A stretch of DNA of 24,080 nucleotides from an uncultured Lachnospiraceae bacterium (GCA_945787485.1 CALZHV010000008.1:1-24080), one strand, 5' to 3'; shown: positions 1 to 7,714, counted from the first letter of the stretch. Numbers and translations: made by a program. The notes: generated by a model from the sequence alone, not told the origin.

Positions 1-741
1 CAAAAAAGAGAAAACAAAGGTGAAAGACAAATAGAATTAATTAAAGAAAAAGACCAAAAGACAACAGAAAATAATAAGGCAAAATCAGATAATAAAAAAA
101 GCGAAAAAGATGAAAGTGGAGCAGAAGTGTTCTGGACAATTGCAATATCTTTGGTTATTGCGATAGGTCTGTTTATGTTATTGCCGGCATTTGTTGCATC
201 ACTTCTTGAAAAATATATTGAAAGCCGTATTTTGATATCAATCATTGAAGGGGTCATAAGATTACTAATATTTTTTATATATATAATAGCTATTTCACTT
301 ATGGAAGATATTAAAAGAACATACATGTATCACGGAGCTGAGCATAAGACTATTAACTGTCTTGAGCATGGATTGGAATTGACAGTAGAAAATGTAATGA
401 AGCAAAGCAGATTTCATAAAAGATGCGGAACAAGCTTTTTGTTCATTGTAATGATAGTCAGTATTGTGATTTTCTTATTTATAAATACCAATGTCTTATG
501 GCTGAAAATGCTTCTTAGAGTGTTGCTTGTACCGGTTGTGGCAGGCATTTCCTATGAATTTATTAGATTTGCAGGTAAAAGTGACAGCTTTATTGCGAAT
601 GTGCTTAGCAAGCCGGGACTTTTGGTACAGAGATTTACTACAAAGGAACCTACAGAAGATATGGTTGAGGTAGCGATAAAGTCTGTTGAAGCCGTACTTG
701 ATTGGAGAGCCTATCTTGAAGAAGAAAGGTCAAAAAAATGA
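1..741 (+). CDS. DUF1385 family (YqhQ-like) integral membrane protein, 5' end outside window
   Basis: The frame is open from the first base, so the window starts inside this gene; a GTG at 127 is internal. The first ~42 visible residues are a Lys/Glu/Asn-rich hydrophilic linker. They are followed by hydrophobic segments at about nt 127-200 and 235-300, the family motif YHGAEHK (nt 328-348), a further hydrophobic pair at about 430-560, and a soluble C-terminal tail. The His/Glu-rich YHGAEHK motif is the DUF1385 hallmark. The N-terminal GGQA-type region normally found in the family would lie upstream. The biochemical function of the family is not established. The stop overlaps the prmC start (ATGA at 738-741), so the two are probably translationally coupled. 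DUF1385 directly upstream of prmC-prfA is a common clostridial order. The charged linker is probably a lineage-specific insertion between membrane segments. Confidence 0.88.
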   Translation, partial: QKRENKGERQIELIKEKDQKTTENNKAKSDNKKSEKDESGAEVFWTIAISLVIAIGLFMLLPAFVASLLEKYIESRILISIIEGVIRLLIFFIYIIAISLMEDIKRTYMYHGAEHKTINCLEHGLELTVENVMKQSRFHKRCGTSFLFIVMIVSIVIFLFINTNVLWLKMLLRVLLVPVVAGISYEFIRFAGKSDSFIANVLSKPGLLVQRFTTKEPTEDMVEVAIKSVEAVLDWRAYLEEERSKK

Positions 742-1586
742 CAATAAAACAATTATTGATTGATGGTTCAAATAAGCTTAAAGCAGCCGGAATAGAAGAT
801 TACGAATCTGATGCAAAATTACTTCTCATGCATGCATTTGATATTAGCTATACGGATTTGTTTATGCACTATTTAGATGTTGCAGATGATGAAAAGGCTA
901 AATGCTATAACGAATATGTTGCAAAACGATGCAGTAATTATCCATGTCAGTATATAATTGGTACGCAGGATTTTATGGGATATGAATTTTACACGTCGGA
1001 AAATGTTTTGATTCCAAGACCTGAAACTGAGATTTTGGTTGAAAATGCAATAAAATCAGTAAAACATATGGAAAGCTGTACAGCTTTGGATATGTGTTGC
1101 GGAAGCGGATGTATAGGAATAAGTTTTTGGAAGCTTAGGAATGAAAAAGCGCATAAGGATATAGTTGATTTGGCAGATATATCGGAATATGCAATTGAGC
1201 TTACAAAAAGAAATGTAAAAAAGCTAAATGCAGATTGTAATATAATTAAAACTGATTTATTTGAAAATATAAATCGTAAATATGATATAATACTTTCCAA
1301 TCCGCCATATATAAAGAGCGAAGAAATAAACGGACTTATGAAAACCGTTAAAAATTATGAACCTCATCTTGCTCTTGATGGTGGTGAAGATGGATTGTTT
1401 TTTTATAATAAAATTATTAGGGAAGCGAGGAACTACCTTAATGAAAACGGTATTGTTATATTCGAAATTGGATATGATCAGGCCGAAGATTTACGGAGAT
1501 TATTTGTAGATAATGGTTTTGTTGACGTTCGAATAATAAAAGATTACGCAGATTTAAACAGAATTGCCGTTGCCAGGATGGCTTAG
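738..1586 (+). CDS. prmC: Peptide chain release factor N5-glutamine methyltransferase PrmC
   Basis: This enzyme methylates the glutamine of the GGQ motif in release factors RF1 and RF2 in the cytoplasm, using S-adenosylmethionine. The 282-aa product has an N-terminal helical substrate-binding domain (about residues 1-85) and a Rossmann methyltransferase domain. The SAM-binding glycine loop DMCCGSGCIG is at residues 118-127 and the catalytic NPPY signature at 188-191, where the target glutamine side chain binds. Upstream, the LIPRPETE segment (91-98) is also typical of PrmC. The length matches the family (about 280 aa). The start overlaps the DUF1385 stop by 4 bp. Its substrate gene prfA follows after 53 bp, the usual pairing in Firmicutes. 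Nothing looks broken. Confidence 0.96.
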   Translation: MTIKQLLIDGSNKLKAAGIEDYESDAKLLLMHAFDISYTDLFMHYLDVADDEKAKCYNEYVAKRCSNYPCQYIIGTQDFMGYEFYTSENVLIPRPETEILVENAIKSVKHMESCTALDMCCGSGCIGISFWKLRNEKAHKDIVDLADISEYAIELTKRNVKKLNADCNIIKTDLFENINRKYDIILSNPPYIKSEEINGLMKTVKNYEPHLALDGGEDGLFFYNKIIREARNYLNENGIVIFEIGYDQAEDLRRLFVDNGFVDVRIIKDYADLNRIAVARMA

Positions 1587-1639
1587 ATTTTGCCTAAGGT
1601 CTGGCAGGGCATTACATATTATATGTGGAGGAATTATTT

Positions 1640-2719
1640 ATGTTTGATAAATTGGAAGATTTAGTTGCGCGTCTTGAAGAATTGCAGGATGAATTAAGTA
1701 ACCCGGATGTTGCATCAGACCAGGTTAAATTTAGAAATCTGATGAAGGAGCAAAGTGATTTGGCTCCAATTGTTGAAAAATATCTTGAATATAAAGGTGC
1801 AAAGCAGACTATAGAAGATAGTCTTACAATGCTTGATGAAGAAAACGATGAAGAGTTAAGAGAGCTTGCAAAAGAAGAATTGAATGATGCAAAAGCTCAG
1901 GTGGAAAAGTGTGAGCAGGAGCTTAAGATTTTACTTCTTCCAAAGGATCCTAATGATGAAAAGAATGTTATCGTGGAAATAAGAGCCGGTGCAGGCGGAG
2001 ACGAAGCTGCATTATTTGCGGCAGAGCTTTATCGTATGTATATTCATTATGCAGAAAGCAGAAGATGGAAATGTGAGCTTGTGAGTGTTGAAGAAATTGG
2101 CATCGGCGGAATGAAGTCGGTTACATTTATGGTAAATGGTTCAGGCGCATATTCAGTTCTTAAATACGAAAGTGGAGTTCATCGTGTTCAAAGAGTTCCT
2201 GAGACTGAATCCGGTGGTCGTATTCATACATCAACAGCAAGTGTTGCCGTGCTTCCTGAGGCGGATGAAGTAGAAGAAATTGACCTTCCTGAAAAAGATT
2301 ACAGAATTGATGTAATGCGTGCTTCCGGTAATGGTGGTCAGTGTGTCAATACAACAGATTCTGCGGTTAGACTTACACATTATCCTACAGGTATAGTTAT
2401 TTACAGCCAGACGGAAAAGTCACAGCTGCAAAATAAGGCTAAAGCTTTTGCACTTCTTAAGGCTAAGCTTCTCGATATGGAAATGCAGAAAAGACATGAT
2501 GAGGAAGCTGACCTTAGAAGAAGTCAGGTTGGTACAGGTGACAGATCTGAAAAGATTCGTACGTACAATTTCCCACAGGGAAGAGTTACAGACCACAGAA
2601 TTGGGCTTACTTTATATAAGTTAGACAAGATAATGAATGGAGATATCCAGGAGATAATAGATGCTTGTATTGCAGCTGACCAGGCTGCGAAGTTATCCAA
2701 GATGAACGAAGAGGGCTAA
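1640..2719 (+). CDS. prfA: Peptide chain release factor 1 (RF1)
   Basis: RF1 recognises UAA and UAG stop codons and triggers peptidyl-tRNA hydrolysis on the ribosome. I place the start at ATG 1640, giving 359 aa, because GGAGG (1627-1631) lies 8 nt upstream. The upstream in-frame GTG at 1625 overlaps that Shine-Dalgarno sequence and would only add five residues. Domains: N-terminal helical domain (1-105), then the stop-codon recognition domain with tripeptide PET at residues 187-189 (the RF1-class PxT position; E. coli has PAT). The GGQ catalytic loop is at 232-234, the glutamine being the PrmC target. The sequence around 180-205 (HRVQRVP, RIHTS) is strongly RF1-like; RF2 would carry SPF. No clear terminator follows the stop. 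Confidence 0.96.
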   Translation: MFDKLEDLVARLEELQDELSNPDVASDQVKFRNLMKEQSDLAPIVEKYLEYKGAKQTIEDSLTMLDEENDEELRELAKEELNDAKAQVEKCEQELKILLLPKDPNDEKNVIVEIRAGAGGDEAALFAAELYRMYIHYAESRRWKCELVSVEEIGIGGMKSVTFMVNGSGAYSVLKYESGVHRVQRVPETESGGRIHTSTASVAVLPEADEVEEIDLPEKDYRIDVMRASGNGGQCVNTTDSAVRLTHYPTGIVIYSQTEKSQLQNKAKAFALLKAKLLDMEMQKRHDEEADLRRSQVGTGDRSEKIRTYNFPQGRVTDHRIGLTLYKLDKIMNGDIQEIIDACIAADQAAKLSKMNEEG

Positions 2720-2837
2720 GTTGTTTGGTTTTGTATTAATATTAGAAAATACAGAATTGCATATCTGTTAAAATGACTGATGTATTATTTTGGACAAATT
2801 TTTTGATCTCAAGATGAGCAGAAAATAGAATATGTGT

Positions 2838-2866
2838 TTGACATAATAGCAATCGGGTGTTAGTAT
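2838..2866 (+). promoter_or_regulatory. Sigma-A-type promoter upstream of a candidate small RNA
   Basis: A perfect -35 TTGACA (2838-2843) is followed after 17 bp by TAGTAT (2861-2866) as -10. An overlapping TATACT (2864-2869) would require a 20-bp spacer. Transcription would begin near 2873. No coding region of useful length follows before the terminator at 2919-2959, which suggests a noncoding transcript. Confidence 0.6.
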
Positions 2867-2872
2867 ACTAAT

Positions 2873-2960
2873 TAAGAAGGTGCTATCGATAGACGGTTAG
2901 CCTGATATGATTGAACAGAAATGACCGCTCAGTTTACCAGTTTACGGCGGTCATTTTTGT
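2873..2960 (+). ncRNA. Candidate small noncoding RNA, about 85-90 nt
   Basis: The segment lies between a good promoter (2838-2866) and a factor-independent terminator (2919-2959), inside the 398-bp gap between prfA and the next gene. It contains a perfect 10-bp palindrome CTATCGATAG (2883-2892). The terminator is a 10-bp perfect stem whose 18-nt loop carries the direct repeat AGTTTAC twice (2931-2937, 2939-2945). There is no ribosome binding site plus start codon with an ORF of note. I do not recognise it as a named RNA family; it does not look like SRP RNA, 6S, tmRNA or a riboswitch class I know. It could instead be a leader RNA ending in premature termination ahead of the gene at 3118. Confidence 0.42.
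2919..2959 (+). terminator. Intrinsic terminator of the candidate small RNA
   Basis: AAATGACCGC (2919-2928) pairs perfectly with GCGGTCATTT (2947-2956) across an 18-nt loop, and the right arm runs into a T-rich tract (2954-2958). The unusually large loop contains two copies of AGTTTAC. Confidence 0.72.
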
Positions 2961-3050
2961 GTTTATTTCTTGCTCGTAGAGTCAGCTGCATAACCAAGAG
3001 CAAAGTATATTAAACATAAGATGATGAATGTGGGATAAAGAAAATGAAAC

Positions 3051-3067
3051 CGTGACATATTGTCACG
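3051..3067. promoter_or_regulatory. Perfect 17-bp inverted repeat, operator-like
   Basis: CGTGACA (3051-3057), spacer TAT, TGTCACG (3061-3067). It has no T-tract, so it is not a terminator. It sits 51-67 bp upstream of the small membrane protein start, where a dimeric regulator could bind. The spacing (GTGA-N7-TCAC) does not match a standard CRP or FNR site. No clear promoter for the downstream gene could be assigned around it. The rest of 2961-3117 holds only a weak 6-bp pairing (2970-2975 with 2998-3003) and the ribosome binding site. Confidence 0.4.
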
Positions 3068-3117
3068 ATTTGAAAAATAAAAAAATGTAAATCAAAGATA
3101 TTCAAAGGAGGAGAATT

Positions 3118-3381
3118 ATGGCTATTACATCATTAATCACAGCCGTTGCAGGTTTTGTGACTACAATAATTCACTATGCAAATCACAATATGGTGCTTGG
3201 AGCTGTTACTCTTGTTTTACTTATTGTAAGTATGGTAACCGGTATTATGGACATCAGAAAACAGAACAAAAATGGTGGTATAGACTACAGCAAGGTTCAG
3301 CCGGGAGTATTAGGACATGGTATTGCAGGAATTGTTTTGGCTTTGGGCATAATTATGTGTATAATTGCAAATGTAAGATAG
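3118..3381 (+). CDS. Small integral membrane protein, function unknown
   Basis: The 87-aa protein has three hydrophobic stretches long enough to span the membrane (about residues 3-20, 25-44 and 64-85). A short basic/polar loop (IRKQNKNGG, about 46-54) separates the second and third. The start ATG is preceded by a strong AAAGGAGGAG ribosome binding site (3104-3113). It is a stand-alone unit: a structured gap lies upstream and a strong terminator (3390-3424) directly downstream, so it is not cotranscribed with carB. I do not recognise a catalytic motif. The general look (small, Gly-rich third helix, cytoplasmic loop) resembles small DUF4190-type membrane proteins, but I cannot assign a family. 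A conserved 17-bp dyad upstream may regulate it. Confidence 0.75.
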   Translation: MAITSLITAVAGFVTTIIHYANHNMVLGAVTLVLLIVSMVTGIMDIRKQNKNGGIDYSKVQPGVLGHGIAGIVLALGIIMCIIANVR

Positions 3382-3389
3382 TGGTAATT

Positions 3390-3424
3390 AACAATCGCAG
3401 ATTTATATCTGCGATTGTTTTTTT
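3390..3424 (+). terminator. Strong intrinsic terminator after the small membrane protein gene
   Basis: A perfect 13-bp stem (3390-3402 with 3407-3419), 4-nt loop TTAT, and a run of eight T (about 3417-3424). It separates the small membrane protein gene from carB. Confidence 0.93.
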
Positions 3425-3464
3425 ATAATTCACTAAATTTTTTGTTTATTATGTGTAAGTGTTG

Positions 3465-3473
3465 TGATATACT
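3465..3473 (+). promoter_or_regulatory. Extended -10 promoter of carB
   Basis: TGATATACT (3465-3473) fits an extended -10 element (TGn plus TATACT). A poor -35 (TTGTTT, 3442-3447) sits 20 bp upstream, so the extended element probably carries the promoter. The predicted start near 3480 coincides with the first base of the leader hairpin. Confidence 0.5.
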
Positions 3474-3479
3474 ATATCG

Positions 3480-3535
3480 AGGTAAATTTGCGCTGTTAGT
3501 ACGCAGATGAAAAGATTTACCTTTTTAGCGGTAAA
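3480..3535 (+). promoter_or_regulatory. carB 5' leader with terminator-like hairpin and a competing downstream pairing
   Basis: GGTAAAT (3481-3487) pairs with ATTTACC (3515-3521), enclosing a smaller TGCG/CGCA hairpin (3489-3492 with 3502-3505). Five T (3522-3526) follow, as in a transcription attenuator. The same TTTACC strand can instead pair with GGTAAA (3530-3535) just downstream, which would break the first stem. I see no PyrR-binding loop consensus, so control by PyrR is not supported. Regulation of carB by premature termination is inference from the fold. Confidence 0.45.
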
Positions 3536-3567
3536 AATATAGTAAGAATTGGAGCGTGAACGAAAGA

Positions 3568-6500
3568 ATGGGTAAGAGAGAAGACATTAAAAAAGTATTG
3601 ATAATTGGTTCTGGTCCTATCATCATTGGTCAGGCATGTGAATTCGATTATTCAGGTACTCAGGCATGTAAGGCATTGAGACAACTTGGTTACCAGATTG
3701 TTTTGGTTAACTCAAATCCTGCAACAATTATGACAGATCCGGGAATCGCAGACGTAACATATATTGAGCCTCTTAATATTACACGTCTTGAACAGATTAT
3801 TGATAAGGAACGCCCTGATGCTATTCTTCCTAATTTAGGTGGACAGTCAGGACTTAATTTATGTTCTGAGCTTGCATCAGCAGGAATATTAGATAAATAT
3901 AATGTAAAAGTAATCGGTGTACAGGTAGATGCTATCGAGCGTGGTGAAGACCGTATAGAGTTTAAGAATACAATGAACAAGCTTGGCATTGAGATGGCTA
4001 GAAGTGAGGTTGCATATTCAGTGGAAGATGCACTTGCTATAGCGGATAAGCTTGGATATCCGGTTGTATTAAGACCTGCATACACTATGGGTGGAGCAGG
4101 CGGTGGTCTTGTTTATAACGTAGAAGAACTTAAAACAGTATGTTCAAGAGGTTTACAGGCCAGTCTTGTTGGTCAGGTTCTTGTTGAAGAGTCAATTCTT
4201 GGTTGGGAAGAACTTGAACTTGAGGTAGTCAGAGATGCAAAAGGTAATATGATTACAGTTTGCTTTATTGAGAACATTGATCCACTTGGAGTTCACACAG
4301 GTGATTCATTCTGTTCAGCACCAATGCTTACTATTTCAGAAGAGCTTCAGGCACGTTTGCAGGAGCAGGCATATAAAATTGTTAATGAGGTACAGGTAAT
4401 AGGTGGTACAAATGTACAGTTCGCCCACGATCCTGTTTCAGACAGAATAGTAGTTATAGAAATTAATCCTAGAACATCAAGATCATCAGCACTTGCATCA
4501 AAGGCAACAGGCTTCCCTATTGCACTTGTTTCAGCGATGCTTGCATCAGGTCTTACATTGGATGAAATTCCATGTGGTGTTCACGGAACACTTGACAAGT
4601 ATGTTCCCGGCGGAGACTATGTAGTTATCAAATTTGCCAGATGGGCATTTGAGAAGTTTAAGGATTCACAGGATAAGCTCGGTACTCAGATGCGTGCAGT
4701 AGGTGAAGTAATGAGTATTGGTAAAAACTATAAAGAAGCTTTCCAGAAGGCTATAAGAAGTCTTGAGATTGGCAGATATGGTTTAGGTTATGCTAAGGAT
4801 TTCAATGAGAAGTCAAAGGAAGAATTACTCAAGATGCTCATTGAACCAACAAGCGAAAGACAGTTCATTATGTACGAAGCTTTAAGAAAGGGTGCTACTG
4901 TTGATGAGTTATTTGAACTTACTAAGATAAAGCATTATTTCATTGAGCAGATGAAGGAGCTTGTTGAGGAAGAAGAGGCACTTCTTGCCATGAAGGGTAG
5001 TATTCCTTCTAAGGATGTACTTGAAAGCGCAAAGAAGAATGGTTTCTCAGACAGATACTTGAGTAAGATACTTGAGGTATCAGAAGATGAAATTCGCAAA
5101 GCAAGAATTGGATATGGTATTACAGAAAGCTGGGAGCCTGTACATGTAAGCGGTACAGAAGATAGTTCATATTATTATTCAACATACAATGCACCTGACA
5201 AAACTGTAACATCAGACAAGAAAAAGATTATGATTCTTGGTGGTGGTCCTAACAGAATCGGACAGGGTATCGAATTTGATTATTGTTGTGTTCATGCATC
5301 ACTTGCACTTAAGGAGCTTGGATTTGAGACAATTATTGTCAACTGTAACCCTGAAACAGTATCAACAGATTATGATACATCAGATAAGCTCTATTTTGAG
5401 CCACTTACACTTGAGGATGTATTAAGTATATATGAAAAAGAAAAGCCAATTGGTGTGATTGCACAGTTCGGTGGACAGACTCCGCTTAATCTTGCGGCAG
5501 ACCTTAAGAAGAATGGAGTAAAGATACTCGGTACTTCACCTGAGGTTATTGATATGGCAGAGGATAGAGATCTTTTCCGTGGAATGATGGATAAGCTCGG
5601 AATCCCAATGCCTGAGGCAGGAATGGCAGTTGACGTTGAAGAAGCACTTCAGGTTGCTGAGAAAATAGGATATCCGGTAATGGTTCGTCCTTCATACGTT
5701 CTTGGCGGACGTGGTATGGAAGTTGTAAGTGACCCTGAAAATCTTAAGAAATATATGGCAGCAGCAGTCGGTGTTACACCTGACAGACCTATTCTTATCG
5801 ATAGATTCTTAAGACATGCATTAGAGTGTGAGGCTGATGCAATAGCAGATGGCAAGCATGCATTTGTTCCTGCAGTTATGGAGCATATCGAGCTTGCAGG
5901 TGTTCATTCAGGTGACTCTGCTTGTATTCTTCCTTCAAGAAGTATACCGGAAGATCTTGTTGCTACAATTAAAGAATACACTCGTAAGATTGCAGAAGAA
6001 ATGGGAGTATGCGGTCTTATGAATATGCAGTATGCAATAGAAGACGGAAAGGTTTATGTTCTTGAAGCTAATCCAAGAGCATCAAGAACAGTACCTCTTG
6101 TATCGAAAGTTTGCGGCGTATCAATGGTTAAGATTGCTACACAGATTATGACAAGCGAGCTTACAGGAATTGAGTCTCCGCTTGCTGACATGAAGGAAGT
6201 ACATCCTAAGTATTATGGTGTAAAGGAGGCTGTATTCCCATTCAATATGTTCCAGGAGGTTGACCCTGTTCTCGGACCTGAAATGCGTTCTACAGGTGAA
6301 GTTCTTGGTCTTTCAACCAATGTTGGAGAAGCATTCTACAAGGCTCAGGAAGCTACTCAGACTAAGCTTCCGACATCAGGAACAGTTCTTTTCAGTGTAA
6401 GCAGAAAGGATAAGCCTGAGGTTGTTGATGTTGCAAAGATTTTTGAAGAATGCGGCTTCCGTATTATGGCAACAGGCACAACTTATGAGCTTCTTGTAAA

Positions 6501-6786
6501 GAACGGAATAAAGGCTGAAAGAGTTAATAAGATGCAGGAAGGCAGACCAAATATAGTTGATGAAGTAATGAATGGAAACGTTCAGCTTATCATAAATACG
6601 CCTGCTGTTGATGAGGAAAAGGTATTTGATGACAGTTATGTTCGTAAGACTGCTATCAAGGCAAAGGTTCCATATATGACAACAATGGCAGCTGCTAAGG
6701 CAACAGCAGAAGGTATTGCTACTGTAATTAAAGAGGGAGAGATTGGTGTTATGTCTCTTCAGGAAATTCATAAGCAGATACAGTAA
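3568..6786 (+). CDS. carB: Carbamoyl-phosphate synthase large subunit
   Basis: The product makes carbamoyl phosphate from ammonia (channelled from the small subunit), bicarbonate and two ATP, feeding pyrimidine and arginine synthesis in the cytoplasm. The 1072-aa protein (E. coli has 1073) has two homologous ATP-grasp halves (about 1-400 and 550-935). Each begins with a glycine-rich strand (IIGSGP; ILGGGPNRIGQGIEFDY). An oligomerisation region lies between them, and a C-terminal MGS-like allosteric domain (about 935-1072) carries ATGTTYELL and NKMQEGRPN. I choose ATG 3568 rather than GTG 3556 because the family begins M-x-K-R-x-D-I-K, and GGAG (3551-3554) is too close to the GTG. Its spacing to the ATG, 13 nt, is long. 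No carA is adjacent; the partner gene must lie elsewhere. A clear terminator follows. Confidence 0.97.
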   Translation: MGKREDIKKVLIIGSGPIIIGQACEFDYSGTQACKALRQLGYQIVLVNSNPATIMTDPGIADVTYIEPLNITRLEQIIDKERPDAILPNLGGQSGLNLCSELASAGILDKYNVKVIGVQVDAIERGEDRIEFKNTMNKLGIEMARSEVAYSVEDALAIADKLGYPVVLRPAYTMGGAGGGLVYNVEELKTVCSRGLQASLVGQVLVEESILGWEELELEVVRDAKGNMITVCFIENIDPLGVHTGDSFCSAPMLTISEELQARLQEQAYKIVNEVQVIGGTNVQFAHDPVSDRIVVIEINPRTSRSSALASKATGFPIALVSAMLASGLTLDEIPCGVHGTLDKYVPGGDYVVIKFARWAFEKFKDSQDKLGTQMRAVGEVMSIGKNYKEAFQKAIRSLEIGRYGLGYAKDFNEKSKEELLKMLIEPTSERQFIMYEALRKGATVDELFELTKIKHYFIEQMKELVEEEEALLAMKGSIPSKDVLESAKKNGFSDRYLSKILEVSEDEIRKARIGYGITESWEPVHVSGTEDSSYYYSTYNAPDKTVTSDKKKIMILGGGPNRIGQGIEFDYCCVHASLALKELGFETIIVNCNPETVSTDYDTSDKLYFEPLTLEDVLSIYEKEKPIGVIAQFGGQTPLNLAADLKKNGVKILGTSPEVIDMAEDRDLFRGMMDKLGIPMPEAGMAVDVEEALQVAEKIGYPVMVRPSYVLGGRGMEVVSDPENLKKYMAAAVGVTPDRPILIDRFLRHALECEADAIADGKHAFVPAVMEHIELAGVHSGDSACILPSRSIPEDLVATIKEYTRKIAEEMGVCGLMNMQYAIEDGKVYVLEANPRASRTVPLVSKVCGVSMVKIATQIMTSELTGIESPLADMKEVHPKYYGVKEAVFPFNMFQEVDPVLGPEMRSTGEVLGLSTNVGEAFYKAQEATQTKLPTSGTVLFSVSRKDKPEVVDVAKIFEECGFRIMATGTTYELLVKNGIKAERVNKMQEGRPNIVDEVMNGNVQLIINTPAVDEEKVFDDSYVRKTAIKAKVPYMTTMAAAKATAEGIATVIKEGEIGVMSLQEIHKQIQ

Positions 6787-6821
6787 ATAAGAATAATAAT
6801 TATTAATATAATTAAACTAAT

Positions 6822-6855
6822 AAAAAGCTGACATCATTAGTGTCGGCTTTTTATT
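6822..6855 (+). terminator. Intrinsic terminator of carB
   Basis: AAAAAGCTGACA (6822-6833) pairs with TGTCGGCTTTTT (6841-6852) with one T-G wobble and a 7-nt loop. The right arm itself provides the T-tract. The A-run on the left arm could also let it work on the opposite strand. Confidence 0.88.
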
Positions 6856-6859
6856 TTTG

Positions 6860-6868
6860 TGTTATAAT
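6860..6868 (+). promoter_or_regulatory. Extended -10 promoter of the Dabb-dtd-nfo gene run
   Basis: TGTTATAAT (6860-6868) is a perfect TATAAT with a TGn extension, directly after the carB terminator. No good -35 is visible at 17 bp. A start near 6875 gives a leader of about 75 nt. It is the only convincing promoter seen before the eight-gene run ending at 15863. Confidence 0.55.
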
Positions 6869-6948
6869 ACTATAGTGTTTTTTTAAGAACTGTTTTAGTT
6901 AAGTAAAAATAAAAAAGAATAATAATAAATTATAATGGAGGAATAAAA

Positions 6949-7251
6949 ATGGTAAAGCATGTTATTTTATGGACATTGAAAGAAGAACTTAATGAAACTC
7001 AAAAAGAGGAAATAAAGAAGGGGATTAAAGAAGGACTTGAAGGATTGGCAGGTCAGATTCCGGGGCTGATAGAGATAAAAGTAAACATAGAAGGTCTTGA
7101 AAGCTCAAATGCTGATCTTATGCTTGATTCAACATTTGAAGATGAAGCTGCTTTAAAAAATTATGCAACACATCCTAGTCATGTAGCTGTTGCAGATGGA
7201 AAGGTTCGCCCATATACTGCAACAAGAACGTGTTTAGATTATATCGTATAA
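6949..7251 (+). CDS. Dabb-domain (stress-responsive A/B barrel) protein
   Basis: The 100-aa protein starts with the family-typical VKHVILWTLKEE strand and ends with a YATHPSHVAVADGKVRPY segment followed by TATRTCLDYIV. This is the signature layout of the Dabb ferredoxin-like dimeric barrel (PF07876). Members form small cytoplasmic dimers; most bacterial ones have no known reaction, although some plant and actinobacterial relatives are cyclases or stress proteins. The ATG has GGAGG (6937-6941) 7 nt upstream. It is the first gene after the promoter at 6860-6868 and lies 16 bp before dtd, so the two are probably cotranscribed. I cannot infer a substrate. Confidence 0.88.
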   Translation: MVKHVILWTLKEELNETQKEEIKKGIKEGLEGLAGQIPGLIEIKVNIEGLESSNADLMLDSTFEDEAALKNYATHPSHVAVADGKVRPYTATRTCLDYIV

Positions 7252-7267
7252 AGGATGGTAGAATAAA

Positions 7268-7714
7268 ATGCGTTTTGTAATACAAAGGGTTAAACATGCA
7301 AGTGTGACAGTGGATAATGAAACTGTTGGCTCTATTGGAAGAGGTTTTTTAGTTTTCATAGGTGTTGCTGATGATGATACAAAGGAAATTGCAGATAAGT
7401 TAATAAAAAAACTGATTGGACTTCGCATTTTTGAGGATGAAGCCGGCAAGACAAACCTTGCGCTTGCTGATGTTGAAGGTCAGTTATTGCTAGTTTCTCA
7501 ATTTACTCTTTATGCAGATTGCAAAAAGGGTAACAGACCATCATTTATTAAAGCAGGTAAACCTGATATGGCGGAGGAAATGTATAATTATATTATAGAA
7601 CAATGTAAAACAATGATTCCTGTTGTCGAAAAAGGTATATTTGGAGCTGATATGAAGGTTGAATTGTTAAATGACGGACCTTTTACGATTCTTTTTGATT
7701 CGGATAATATGTAA
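7268..7714 (+). CDS. dtd: D-aminoacyl-tRNA deacylase
   Basis: Dtd hydrolyses D-aminoacyl-tRNAs (and glycyl-tRNA-Ala), a cytoplasmic translation proofreading step that recycles mischarged tRNA. The 148-aa length is normal. Both family signatures are present: SQFTL at residues 77-81 and the Gly-cisPro region NDGPFT at 135-140, which forms the chirality filter at the dimer interface. The N-terminus MRFVIQRVKHASVTV is typical. An AAGGAT-type ribosome binding site precedes ATG 7268. It lies 16 bp after the Dabb gene; in many Firmicutes dtd follows relA instead, so the neighbourhood here differs. No sign of damage. Confidence 0.96.
   Translation: MRFVIQRVKHASVTVDNETVGSIGRGFLVFIGVADDDTKEIADKLIKKLIGLRIFEDEAGKTNLALADVEGQLLLVSQFTLYADCKKGNRPSFIKAGKPDMAEEMYNYIIEQCKTMIPVVEKGIFGADMKVELLNDGPFTILFDSDNM

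Noticed and set aside
989..1300. Reverse ORF of 103 codons within prmC
   Set aside because: Overlaps the conserved methyltransferase core in antisense; low-complexity hydrophobic translation typical of AT-rich shadows.
1625..1642. GTG 1625 as the prfA start
   Set aside because: It overlaps the GGAGG that serves ATG 1640, and family alignment starts at the ATG.
2970..3003. TTGCTC...GAGCAA pairing as a terminator
   Set aside because: Only 6 bp with a 22-nt loop and no T-tract; too weak to call.
3556..3570. GTG 3556 as the carB start
   Set aside because: The GGAG is one base away, too close, and the family N-terminus matches from ATG 3568.
3690..4085. 131-codon reverse ORF inside carB
   Set aside because: The sense strand is an unambiguous conserved CarB domain; no ribosome binding site or sensible protein features on the reverse strand. 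Likewise 6376-6771 and 5237-5425.
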